From: Dillenia suffruticosa
Taxonomy: Eukaryota > Streptophyta > Magnoliopsida > Dilleniales > Dilleniaceae
Direction: 5' to 3'
Length of the DNA: 64,000 nt
NCBI GenBank assembly: GCA_033439265.1
Contig: JAVTVX010000011.1
Coordinates: 14,529,090 to 14,593,089 of the forward strand
Position 1 is the stretch's first letter. Every line of letters begins with the position of its first letter. Under the pieces are notes generated by a model. That model worked only from the letters and a program-made list of their open reading frames with translations, had not been told where the DNA came from and did no database searches. The position numbers and the translations under genes were made by a program. This document shows, in pieces, positions 19,185 to 31,070 of the stretch.

Positions 19185-21445
19185 CCTCAATTATGGATGG
19201 TGTCACATAAGCAGGAGGATTCAGAAGAAGATCTCGAATGTACCTGAAAGATTAACAAACAACAAATCTAAGATCAATCTCAATGCTGCCATGCCACAAA
19301 ACAACTGAAACACTTGTACATCTACACAAAAATTTTCTTCAAATACAAAAGCAACTCAACTACAAGTAGATTATTTACTTTAATATAAAATAGTTCTTTA
19401 TTTGCGCCTGTATGCAGACTCAGGCAAGCTTTTATGACTCTTATGTAACTGTATCAAGTGACAGCTCTGAAATTTTCACTATCAGTTAAAACAAGGAAAA
19501 GAACAAAAATTTACCCAATTAACTTACATATGTCAAGAATTACAAAAGGCATACAGAGGACCAGCAAGACAGAATCAGCTTTTTTAAGATTAAAGGAAAA
19601 ACATGTAAGGCTGAGGTTCCACTTACAAAACAGGTAGACCAGTACAATTTGATGGCAGCAGCACCTTCAACAAACATGGTGTTCCTTCTGTTGGTATAGG
19701 ACCTGGATTTACGCAATGGATGACTAAAAAACAAAACAGATGGGACCACTAGAAACTTAAATATTGAGTCAATAAGCTTATAAAAACACGTGCGCGCGCA
19801 CACAGAGTGTGAAAGAAAGAAAGATATATATGTAAACTAACCAATCTGGGTGGCTGTTCCGAGGTATAATGGGTGTGGCTTTCCTTCTGAAGTAACACTC
19901 ACATTTCTGAATGTAACCTTGTTATCAAGGCCATAGAGCTCTTTCACCTGGATTTGATCTATCTGTGTATGAGAAAATAGTACAGAGGAAGTCAAAATTA
20001 AATTACTGAGCGGGATAAGCTCATCTGGAATATGACCTTAGATAAAAGCTCGGTGACAGGAGATCCTTCAAACCATTCAAAATGCCTTCCACTACATTCA
20101 CCCCATAATAGCCCTCCTTCACCAAATTCTCCCCATCGACATGTCCCTAATAAGATGACTCTATTATAATGGAAACACATACTTTTGCAACCAGGGAAAA
20201 GAATATATTGTGCACATGGTAAAAAAGTTCACCAAGAAGAATGCCCTCCACACAAATATACTTGCCATTTGTTTGTTTTGGGGGGGGGGGGGTTTATCTG
20301 GTCCACCAGGCTTTAGTAGAGAGTGAAAAATTCATAGGTTCGTAAATGGTATCATTGTAAACAATCATTACAGAAGAAATTAAAGGAAAAAAATAAATTA
20401 AAGATTTTAGCAAACTACAGCCTTATATGAAGTGCAACAATGCAGAAGAATGCCAATCTCAATCTGGTATTCTCAGCCCCAACAAGTATTATCCTCTTTA
20501 TTAGAATTAGTTTCATCCGATATAGTATCCAGCAGAAAAACATAATAATCACCCGAATCAGGCAGTTTTAGATGAACTATGGAATGTACATTGTTAAAAC
20601 AGATTACCCTTGCTATTTATTTCCCTTTGAATGGTTTGGCAAGACTTTAATAGCAGGGAAAGGGTGAAAACTTCTTCATACTTGTTCACACATTTTCACT
20701 CAAGATTCCTCTTTTGGTAAGGGATCATATATGTGCCAGGTGATTGTGTAAAAATAATTTTACATAAATTGGCAGCATCCCATGTGTTCTTCGTTATTTG
20801 CCTTCCGCTGAGAAAGAGGGAGAATCTCATAATTGAAAAAGAAGATACCGTGCCCCAAATGCATTGTCTTGGATACTAGTTTTATTAAGATGAGAAAGAG
20901 TTGTATGTTTAAGGATATATTTGTATTGTGTTTGCACGTTTTTCTATCAAATATAGTATCAGAATGTTGCCCCTAAATCCAAATACAAGAGCAGGTTATA
21001 ATTCAGCGTGATCTAAAGCCCCTTCTAAAATTGTCTCTCATTTTCTATTCTCTTATATTTACCCCTCAGCGTAACTGATTGCTACAAAAAACTCAACCCA
21101 AGATGCAAGCAACTTCACCACCAAAACAAGCTTTCCACATTTTAGATAAACAAAACAAAAGGCATAAGAAACTAACAACAGAAACTTACAGAAATTAAGC
21201 AGCTGGTGGCTTAACCTAAGCAGAACCTGAGCCCTCTCAATTTTCCCATTCTAACAAAATGCAGAAGTCAACATAAAATTAATCATGAAGTTCTGCAATC
21301 AACATGAATACATATAAACCCGAAGAATTATGTCTGAGAGATGTGTGCAGATATAAATGATGATATCAACAAGGGCGATGCTTGGCAACTAGAGCCTCTT
21401 CAGTCAGACCATCCTCTTTTGAGTATGTCTTAATAGTCTCTAGAA
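19185..21445 (-). pseudogene. MSH1: MSH1 fragment: five internal exons with an in-frame stop
   Basis: Five minus-strand exons join in phase with good splice sites: 21320-21445, 20037-20146, 19842-19947, 19627-19702 and 19185-19243. They encode the region of plant MSH1 (about 1,120 aa in full) just before its MutS core. Motifs are LETIKTYSKEDGLTEEALVA, YHHLYLHTSLRHNSSG, CRWGEFGEGGLLWGEC, VKELYGLDNKVTFRN, LYLGTATQIG, LLKVLLPSNCTGLPVL and YIRDLLLNPPAY. MSH1 is a MutS homologue targeted to mitochondria and plastids that suppresses organelle genome rearrangement. A TGA at 21366-21368 sits where relatives have arginine in 'CRYHH'. No exon for the N-terminus, the MutS ATPase or the GIY-YIG domain was found on either side; the 3' side meets copia DNA. 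I call it a truncated pseudogene. Confidence 0.85.
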
Positions 21446-23067
21446 CTGCAATAAGGAAACACCACTTTACAGAGCGAGAGATTCCAATAAGCACAAAAGG
21501 GGTAATTATTGTGCAATGTCAAGTGATACTTCTAACTTAAAAATGGTCTAAATAAAGAAGTATAACATATGGAAAATGCAACACAGAAGTAGTGCATAAT
21601 GACCAAAGCAAATTCATCAGCTCCTGCTTACTATAGGTAGAGCAATTCATTCCTCACATAGTTTCATTAGAATCAGATTTCAAACCAGGGTTAGGATTTT
21701 GGACATAAATTTGATCAATATAGAGCAACCTTAAACTGTTCAATAGATCTAAAAGTTCACATCTTATCTAACCTGCAACATTAGAAAGGCACCACTGACC
21801 ACTAGTAGATCAGGGGGTTCAGCCTATTTGACCTCATTGCCCATTGAAAGAAAATCAAGAATGATAAAACAAAAAATACTTCTTAAAAAAAAAAAAAGGA
21901 GAGAGAGAGAAAAACTCATACCTAAAGGGAGCAGCACAAGACAACATCCCAGTTTTATATCCAGAGGTTCTGCGGTGAAATAAGGGGAAAGGAAAGAAGA
22001 GAAATCCATCTTGCAATGCCAGAGTTTCTGCTCCGTGAGCTATTCTTGCATGCTTCTTACATTAATCTTAACATTTACAATCCAAATGAAAAAAGAAAGC
22101 AGGGCTATTGCAGTAAACAATGGACAGAGATTTCTGTTGAAATTGTGTCATAAAGTCATATTGTATGAATCTGCCTCAAATTAAACTTGTAGAAAGAGCT
22201 ATCCAGCAGAAGAGATAAAAAAAAAAAGGATTTTTAGGACAACAGTCAAATAACAAATAAGAATTTCATCATGACTTACTGAACCAGAAGTGCTTCAAAA
22301 TGACCATAATATTACCACCATGACAAATGTCAAAGAACTGGCAATGTACAACACAATTCCAAGTAAGGTTTGCCTGAGGTTGAAGTCCATAAACATAGTA
22401 GTTGTTATTAATAGCTTTGCATTGGCCTCACATGCATGAATAGGCCAAGTTTTGGAGAATGAGGAAGGGCCAAGTGGAGGGATATCACCAAAAGACAGCA
22501 GAATATTTGATAAAGAACAGCCAATACATCTATATTGCACTAAAATGCAGGCATATCTCCTCAATAGAATAACCCACAAAATGCTTCTGGTTATTGGAAC
22601 AAGCACATCAGTTTTTCCAACCCAAGATACTCAAATTGGTCTTCAACAGAATACTGCATTTGTAGACAGTTTACTAAATTGAAGATTTTGTTATATGCCC
22701 TATGATCCAAATAAGACACTGACTCAATATCACATTTGTAAGATCAGTAAGTTCCTAATTTACCAAACCTCTTCATAAGGCCTTAGACATCTCCTTAGTT
22801 TTCCGGCAGATGTATTCATCCAGTTTCTATTGCATATGGTAGTTAGAAACTTAGCACCCAGAATATGAATTTGGAACCTGAACTTTATATATTTCTTTTT
22901 CAAACTCCCATAAATAGCAAAGTAGTAACAATTTCACTAAAGAAAAAGAAATTAGGAACACAAGGGAGGAAAATTGAAGATATCACCTATTCTATGAACC
23001 AGCGATAAAGGAGACCAATAGAAAGATCAACTCTCCCCAGTACAACCACAAGTCATTAGACAAGGTT
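21446..23067. other. spacer between MSH1 fragment and SEC20 gene
   Basis: One exon-like start on the minus strand at 21926-22009 (ATG to a GTATGAG donor) matches no MSH1 or other family sequence that I know. The open frames around 22295-22682 are likewise unrecognised. No upstream MSH1 exon was found here. The stretch probably also holds the 3'UTR of SEC20, near 22980-23067. Confidence 0.4.
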
Positions 23068-24895
23068 TTAGAGTTCCTGATGCACAATAGGTTCTAACGG
23101 TGGCACCACCACGTTGGGAACTGCATTTTCTCCAAGCTTGGCAAGATTTAAACCATCTCCAGATGGTCCAGGTTGTGTTGCACCCTGTCCAAACATACCA
23201 GCCTTTATAGCTTCCATGACCTTCCTCTGCAACAAGAGAATTCCAATACGTTTCGAAACAGCATACAGAACAGCGCAGGAGAACAAAACAAATCCAGCAA
23301 TGAAAATCAACCTGTCGAAATAAAATAATAGCATGAACCTTGGCAAGTAGGAGCAACTGTAGCATAAGAAAATAACCATATGTTGGTAATTAGTACCTGT
23401 CAAGGACATCTTGGCGTTGCATTGTGGAAAGTAGATTGCCAGTTCGCATCAACAATGAGCAGTGCCCCTTATATTCACTTTCTGCCTTCTTTAACACAAA
23501 AGTTGATTCCTCTACAAATTTCAACCACATACATGACTATATGACGCAAAACTCGCAAAACAAAGCTACTAAAGTGGTATTTCAGGCAGACCATTAGATG
23601 AAAAGTAGAATCTGCTAGTACACAAGTTACATGACTATGCGACGCAAAACTCGCAAAACAAAGCTACTAAAGTGGTATTTCAGGCAGACCATTAGATGAA
23701 AAGTAGAATCTGCTAGTACACAAGCCTAAACAGAAATAAGAGAAGCCTACCAAAAGTCAATAGTGTGCTTGTACTTCTTTCTACCTCCTACAAACATACA
23801 TAATAATGTAGTGAGATAATAAACAAATAGAAAAATACATAAATATTCAGAAAGGTGAGAAAGTCAATGGAGTAAAAAGATGAAGAAATATGAACACGCA
23901 CTTGAACCATACGTTGCCTTGTGTGGCGAAGGCTATCTGTAATACTTTCTGCTGCAGAAGTCATTCCAGCCTTTGTCCTAAAAGGATAATATAAACCATA
24001 AATTTCGTTAAAAAAATAAAAAATAAAAATAAGCTTATAAATCCTTATCCGTTAGAGAAGAGGACTGATCACACCAGATCTCATGATCATGAAGAGAAAT
24101 AACAAAGATGATACATACTGTAAATTGTGCCTGCGAATTGTGGACTCTCTGCCACCCCCCCCCCCAAGAGAAGTTCTCTCGGCAATCAAACAAACTCACA
24201 AAATAAAAGTTTAATCACAGACCACTATCATTAAAAACTCATCTCAGAAAAGAAAAAAGGCTTATTGTTAGCATAAACATGCATGTAGGTAGTAGTCTCA
24301 TGAATGAACAGTACCTCCTCCTGTGCAGCTTTCCTCATGTTAGCTTTTCCTCGTAAATTAGCATTCCTCAAATTCAACCTCAAACTGATTCCATCAGATA
24401 AAACTATGAGCATACAAAGATAACAACTAAGCAAACACAGTACAGCCAACTTTGTGGAATATGGCCATTAAAATCACTTCCACCATTTTTTGAAGCCAAA
24501 AGTCGAAAGGAACCTCCCCCCACCCCCCCAAAAAAAGGATTATTCTTTTCTCATATATAATAAATTTCAGGAAATTTAATTGCATTAGCCATTAAATAAT
24601 GTAATCCATCAAACAATATATTCAAGAATCCAAATCAAATTCTCAAACATTGGAAATGAAACATTGCTTGAAAAAACTTGTTATTCTGAATATTCAGGTC
24701 CTATATATTCATTCCCTCACAATGTTTTTCCAGTAACACCCTTTCTTTCCAACAATTTTTCCAATATTTGCCTTTGAAATTTCTGAGTCACATTCTTTGT
24801 CCCAAAAAAAATCTTGAAAATAAATTCTAAAATTATGAAATTATATCCTGAATTTTTGCCTCCAAAATTATGATTCTCATAAAAGTGGGTAGGAC

Positions 24896-24940
<45 letters not shown>

Positions 24941-25244
24941 GTTGTTTGTTAATACCTCTGAAACTCCTTTTTCCAAGACTCGAGAAGGGACTGAGTGGAC
25001 TGAACATCATCAGGAGAGGGCAATTGAGGAGTGAAAAGATCAAGCTTGAACTGAAACGATTCGAGCAAAGCCAATCCATCCTGTGCCAAACCATTCAATC
25101 TCTGAAGCGAATTCTTATCCTCACTAGCCCTACCCGAACCTAACTTCTTCCCATACTCTTCAATCGATCTTATGTGCTCTCTCGTTTGATTTACGGTCTC
25201 CTCCCTTTCTTCATCCTCTCTACTTCCTCGGCAACTTCACCCAT
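23068..25244 (-). CDS. SEC20: SEC20 (BNIP1-type) ER SNARE, first exon out of frame
   Basis: Seven exons with GT..AG introns: 24956-25244, 24315-24384, 24119-24177, 23902-23977, 23751-23787, 23397-23511 and 23068-23311. Family blocks appear in order: RLNGLAQDGLALLESFQFKL, SLRLNLRNANLRGKANMRKA, a poly-glycine stretch, RHNLQTKAGMTSAAESITDS, the SNARE heptad region ending STMQRQDVLDR, one C-terminal membrane anchor LIFIAGFVLFSCAVLYAV, then SKRIGILLLQRKV and a tail. Sec20 is a Qb-type SNARE for Golgi-to-ER retrograde fusion. The last six exons join cleanly. In exon 1, the ATG at 25244 opens with MGEVAEEVERMKK, which fits the family, but this frame hits TAA at 25191-25193. The conserved frame resumes at once as EETVNQTREHIRSIEEYG. 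The shift is equivalent to four missing bases near 25205-25212. Unless this is a sequence error, the protein cannot start normally. Confidence 0.88.
23531..23726 (+). repeat. 98-bp tandem duplication in a SEC20 intron
   Basis: Two head-to-tail copies, 23531-23628 and 23629-23726, differ at only a few positions (for example ACTATAT versus ACTATGC near the start). Both begin ACATGACTAT and end CACAAG. The duplication lies wholly within the intron between the 37-nt and 115-nt exons and is recent, judging by the near identity. Confidence 0.95.
24898..24939 (+). repeat. (GA)n microsatellite in SEC20 intron 1
   Basis: An uninterrupted GA run of about 40 bp lies 15 bp downstream (on the minus strand) of the splice donor of SEC20 exon 1. 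It is likely length-variable. Confidence 0.9.
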
Positions 25245-26388
25245 CCCAATTTTTGGTTTATTTGGCATTTTTTACTTTGTTTCTAAAAGAAAACACTTCA
25301 TAAATTAGATTTAGGCATCAATCGTCAAAAAGAATAAAAAGAAAAATGTCAAAAGTGGGGTCAAGGTACCAAATGCCCAAAAATATGCTCCACACAAGGA
25401 ACAATTTAATGTCCAAGGTTTGGCTCTAATACTTTATAATATAAGAGAATTCAAATTTCACTTTAAAAGTCTAATCATCAAAATAAAATTTAGTCTAATA
25501 ATTTAAACAATAAATTTTTTTTTTCCTTTTAATTCATCATGAGCTCTATAAATCTAGAATAGAGGCTTAAATTATTAGATTATATACATTTTGTATAAGA
25601 GAAATTTTCTAACTTGAGTACTTAATTCGTGCATCACATTCTAAAACTACAGAGGCCTTTAGGAAAGGCCAAATTTATCAATTTGATGGAAGGGATTCAG
25701 ATAAATTCTGCTCTTTGAGGTGCATAAATACACATTGTTTATATGCGTACAAGATACACATAACTTTTGGAGATATAGCAAGCACTTTCATGTATGATGT
25801 TTATCATCCATCATCTCTGACATGCATCAGATATGGTAGTCAAGGAAATATCTGTTACATAAAAGTACTTACTTATAGACCATAAAAGTACTTACTTTTG
25901 AACAGAGGACCCAGGAAAGGACTATATTAAACCCCCCCCCAAAAAAAAGAACAGGAAAAGAAGTTATGTATTTGTATTTTTAGACTACAGCATTGAGTTT
26001 GTAAAGAAAGCTATCATTTGTCCTGATGTTTTTTTTTAATTACCATATTTTGATTTTTTTTATAAAAAATGTTGTTTTCTCTTGAAAAATTTCTAAGATT
26101 TTTGAAAAATATTAATTAAAATTAAAAGTAATGGATTTTGGGTATTTATTCGTTTACAATTCAATAGACCAACAAAATCTAGAATAGAGGCTCTATAAAT
26201 CTAAAGGCCTCTGTAATTTAATCTAAAAATTTAAACAATAATTTAATCTATATAGGGGCTTCCCTCCTTTATATAGCCCTGAATTCAGCAGAATTGCTCA
26301 AATTTCTTAGGATTTCAAAATTAGGGCAAAACAACACATAGTAAATTTAAGCGCTTTTGGTCACATGGAAGGGGACACGGTAACCAAC

Positions 26389-26622
26389 CTTTGGTGACTT
26401 CTCCTTTCTTGAGATCTACCACATAGATTACCTCATCGAATCCAGGTTTCCGCCATAAAGAAAATTAGGGTTTCGAAACTAAAGTTGAGAGAGAGAGAGA
26501 GAGAGAGAGAGGAAATACCTTGGGAGCGATGTTGAACTGATAAACGAGGCCGATCTTCTTGGTGATTTCCTTGCCGGCATCGGTGGAGAGATGGTCTTCT
26601 TGTACTAAACTCGCATACGAGA
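26389..26622 (-). pseudogene. SCP2: sterol carrier protein 2 fragment, two exons
   Basis: The minus strand encodes DHLSTDAGKEITKKIGLVYQ and FNIAPK (26519 to about 26612), ending at a GTATTT donor, then KPGFDEVIYVVDLKKGEVTK (26389-26449) with a GTTGGT donor. These are the first two-thirds of the plant SCP2 lipid-transfer domain (about 123 aa in full), a small peroxisomal protein. Three defects show it is dead. Upstream of DHLS the expected start region is replaced by unrelated codons and a GA/CT microsatellite. The acceptor before KPGF reads GG where AG is needed. The third exon, with the ligand-cavity residues and C-terminal peroxisomal signal, is absent. Confidence 0.85.
26482..26511 (+). 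repeat. (GA)n microsatellite in the SCP2 remnant intron
   Basis: GA run of about 28 bp between the two SCP2-like exons, adjacent to the splice donor. Confidence 0.9.
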
Positions 26623-26623
26623 A

Positions 26624-26667
<44 letters not shown>
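26624..26667 (+). repeat. (CT)n microsatellite at the broken 5' end of the SCP2 remnant
   Basis: CT run of about 43 bp exactly where homology to the first SCP2 exon stops. Expansion of this tract or a rearrangement at it may have removed the start region. Confidence 0.9.
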
Positions 26668-26671
<4 letters not shown>

Positions 26672-26699
26672 CTCCCCCGTTGGGTGCAGACCTCGAGAA

Positions 26700-28021
26700 G
26701 AAAGGGCCTCTTCATTTTGTTTTGTTCTATTTATTTATTTTTTTCTTTTTTATACGGGGAGGAGTTAGCCTCCCCCCGCCCCCAAAAAGATCAGAAGTTT
26801 TGTCATTGACCCCCCAACTCCATAGTATTTCATTGAGACCCTCCTAAAATGATAAATTATAATAAAACGCCTTTTAAAACTTTCATCTTCGCCCTATCAA
26901 AGAATATTACCTAGATTGCTTTGAAAATCATTATAATGAATAATAGTCTCAGTTGTGCTATGCCGTGCTCCTTATCATTATATTTTCACATTTTTAAATT
27001 ATAATAAAAAAATAAAAATCTTATTCCTACATGCTAAGTCAAATTCTATTTGTTTAAAATGATTTTAACCCTAATTCTAAAAATATTGAATTAAATGTGT
27101 AATATACTCCAAATTTGTGTCTTGCTTAAAAGTGGGTGCACTGAGATGAGCCTATTTCTGTCACGAGATCAGCAAATCTGATTCCTATTGAACGGTCAGG
27201 AGATTGAGATCTCTGATCTGATCTGTTCGAAGGAATGTCAGAAGTTTACGGTAAAGCGGAAGCTAGCAGATCCTAACCCGAGCAACAAGCAAAAAGCGAA
27301 ACTGAACTCTTACATAATTCAAGGGACGAAAATGCCTTTAGAGCTCCAATCCAATGGCATCTTGCCACGTTGCTATTCAAAACTACATTTTTCTCCCTTT
27401 CTGGCGATCCTCATTCGTCTTCCTCTTGCTTGTGATTAAGAGCTTGCTTGTTTTCTTTTTCTCAAAAACACTTATGAATTATTTTATTTTATTTTGATAA
27501 AAATATTATTAACTAAATTAAAAAAAATTATATGATGAATATTTTGTATTAAGCTAAAATTTTTAATTAAAAATTATTATTAGCGACAGAGCAGAGAGAA
27601 GAGAGGGCTTTCTACTATTGGCGACGGGGAGAGGAGAGGAGAAAGAGAGAAGGAAAGAGTGCTTGTTGTTGCTAGTGACGGAGGGGAGGAGAGGTAAAGT
27701 AGATTGAGGCTTGAATTCAACGGCGGCCATAGCTACTAAGGGGAGAGGAGAGAGAATATTGGGTTATTTTGGCAAAATAAAGTTAATCATTTGTGCCAAT
27801 TCAATATTTTCAGTGCATGCACTTCAAACTCCATTAAATCTGACAATTTCCTTCTACTTTTCTTTTTTTTTTTAAACTATAGGGTTAAAAATGAATATTT
27901 TTTTCACTATAAAGGAAATACGTAGATTTCAGTCAAATCACAAAATAGAAATGTGTAATTTTCTCAAAAATTATTAATTACTATTAAATAAATTTAAATT
28001 ATTATTAAAATTTAAATTTAT
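26700..28021. other. intergenic DNA, no gene recognised
   Basis: No recognisable exon. The plus-strand frame at 27188-27439 looks like chance. A purine-rich stretch at 27588-27760 has three near-repeats of GCGACGG(G)GAG / GTGACGGAGGGGAG type, each followed by GAGAGG-like sequence. Confidence 0.4.
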
Positions 28022-31000
28022 CCAACAACAACAATCTAAATTTTAATTATATCATTCATTTTTATTTAAAATCATATTTTCTACTAAATCTATAACTATC
28101 ATATTTTTACGGATAATTTATATCCAAATTTTCAACGATCTACACTTATATTTCACTAAATTTCCTATACTTAAGTTTTAAATCCTCCTAACTTTTGAAT
28201 TTTCGTTTCACATGTTCAAACCATTTCAGATAATACTCTCAAATTTTATCCACAATTGAATTACTTCCAAGTTAATTTATAACTTCTTATTTATAATTCT
28301 ATGTTTACTAATTTTATCATCTATCCATCTAAATATCATCATTTCAACTATCATCATTTTATACTCTTACTGTTATTTAATGGTTTAACACTCGGGACTG
28401 TATAGTATAGATTTTACTACGTTTGTATAAAATTTTCTTTTTAAATGTAATGATATCATGCGATCGTTAAAAATTTCAGATATCCTTATCAATTTTATTC
28501 AAACCGCTTAAATATTATGATTCATATCTCTATTTATATTGCTATTGTTTTGAACGATAGAATCAAGATATCGAAAACGTTCACATTTTAGTATGTCATT
28601 TTCTTCTAACTAATTGTTCTTTCATCTTTCTAATAATTGCCACTAACCGTATATCTCATATACTCAATTTTTTATTAGTTTAATCTAAATCCTCCGACTT
28701 TTAACGTGGTCATTCATAACTCCAATTTAACAGTAATACATTCTCTTATTTTATTGATCAACACTATATCATCTATAAAAAATATACACAATGGAATTTT
28801 ATGTTGAATACTGTTTGTGATTTCATCTATCACTATAACAGAAAAAATAGAATTTAATGCTAAATTTTGGTGAAACCCAATGTGAATTGGGAAGTTATCA
28901 CTTAGATCCCCTACAAGTTTTTATATTGGTCATAACTCTCTCGTATATATCTTTAACGAGATTAATGTATTTCAATGAAATCTCTTTTTTCATCAACGTC
29001 CACTACAATACGTATTTATGAACCCTATCATATATTTTTTTTAAGTTAATGAATACCATATGTAAGTCTATTTTCTGTATTTTAAATGTTTTTATCAAAT
29101 ATCTGAGTAAATAAATTGTTTCGGTAGTGGATCGATCTGATATAAATGCAAATTGATTTTAAGATATATTTCTCTCTAATGTTAATCTCTTAACTTTATA
29201 GTATTACTCATAAGTTTAATTCCCTATAATTGAAATAATTTTGTATGTTTTTTTATTCTTATATAGTGGAATAAGTGTACTCTCACTCCATATTTGTGGT
29301 ATTTTTTGGTTTACTAGATTCTATTAATAAAATTCGTTAATATTACTATCCTAAATTTACCTAAATATTTCCACAGCTCAATAGGAATGTCATCTTCTCT
29401 TATAACTTTATTATTTTTCATTCTTTTTAAACTTCTCTTTACTTCATGAGACGAATCTTATGTTTAAAATTTCTATTAATCTTTTCTTCAAATATCATGA
29501 TATTACCGATATCTCTTGTATTTTCAATGTTAAAGAGATTATTAAAATAATTTTTTCATCGCTTTTTTCTGTTCTCAATCCTTACAAGTATAAATTGGTT
29601 TCACTCTTAATATAATTAATATCATTTAAATCTTTTCTCTTCTCCTCCTTTAATTTGACAATTCTGTAAATTTTTTTCTCCATTCTTTATTTCTAATCTC
29701 TTATATAATTCTCATACACTTTATTTTTAGACTTGCGAATGATTTTCTTCACATCCTTTTTTGCACTCTTATATTTTTCAAGTGTTTCGTTACTTTTGTT
29801 ACTTTTAAAGTTCATATAACAATTTCTTTGGTTTGTATAACAGTTTAAAATTTTTCATTCCACCATACTTATTAGAACCCAACCCTTGAATACGCCAAGA
29901 ATTTCCTCACCTACACTTTTAATATTTTTAGCCATCTCTATCCACATTATTTCAGTATCATCGTTAGCGAACCAAGTCGTTATTTGAATTAATTTGTTTC
30001 TAAAAGTCATCACTTTTTCTTTTTTTTTTTAGATTCCATCACTTAATTTTTGCCTCCACAAACAGACGATTCTTCTTTTTCCTTTCAGTTACACGTATAT
30101 CTAAAACTAATAGTTTCTGTTGGGTTGTCATACTCTCTTCCAATATAATTTTACAATTTTTACAGATCATTTTATCACTCCTCCTTATGAAAAATAAATC
30201 TATTTGACTATCATTCGACATACATTTATATGTAATTATGTGTAATTCTTGTTTCTTGAAAAAAAAGTGTTTATACTCTTGTTTCTTGAAAAAAAAAGTG
30301 TTCGCAAGTATGAAATTAAATGTTGTGGCAAATTTTAAAATAGTATTCCCCGTCTCATTCCTACTTCCAAAACCAGAATTTCCATATACAGTTTCAAATC
30401 ATTTATTATTCTCTCTTATATGTCCATTTAGGTTTTCTTTAATAAATAACACATAATCTCTAGGTATAGATTGTATAAATTTATCTAAATCTTCATAAAA
30501 TTGATTTTTACCGATTACATCTATATCTATTTGGAATATATTTACATTGACTTTATTGATTATGTATTCTCTGTTAATTAACTTGACAAGCAAAATTCTA
30601 TATTCTTACTTTTTTATTCCCACTACTTTTTTCTTATAAATCTTTATATACAATTATTTCTATCACATTTTTAGTTTTATCCCTTCTTACGTATCAAAGT
30701 TTATGACCATAAAATTCTATTACTTTAATCTTCTTCTCCACACATTTAGTTTTTTTGAAGACACATTATATTAATTTTTTGTCTATTCATTATTTATCTT
30801 ATCTCTCTCAACTTATCAGTTAAGGATCTAATATTCCAAGTAGCGAGACAAATTCTATCTTCATAGACTAACTTCTTTATTCGCATCTGTCCACATAAAT
30901 ATGGGAACTATTGTTTGTTTGACACCACATCTGGACAGCAATGTAATGCATTGCTTCTGGGCAACACCCTAGAGTCATTTTTCCTAAATTTGTCTCTTAT

Positions 31001-31070
31001 TTTTTTGACATGAGATTTTACACTAACTGTCAACTTATCGTAACCTTATTCCTTTACCCAGATTTGAAAT
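28022..31070 (-). mobile_element. decayed RTE-type LINE, copy 1
   Basis: The reverse complement runs from a leader (GGTAAAGGAATAAGGTTACG) to an (ATTGTTGTTG)-type 3' end at 28022, typical of plant RTE elements, which end in short TTG repeats rather than poly(A). Endonuclease pieces are readable: FIQSIPRDYVLFIKENLNGH near 30420-30480 and SQIDLFFIRRSDKMI then TTQQKLLVLDIRV near 30090-30210. The remainder carries many stops and frame changes. The element matches the plus-strand copy at 51938-55235 along its length. Size about 3.05 kb, as expected for a nearly full-length RTE. It is not functional. Confidence 0.85.

Noticed and set aside
21926-22009. Possible upstream MSH1 exon (ATG to a GTATGAG donor)
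   Set aside because: Checked in all three frames against the MSH1 region that should precede the first recognised exon; no convincing match.
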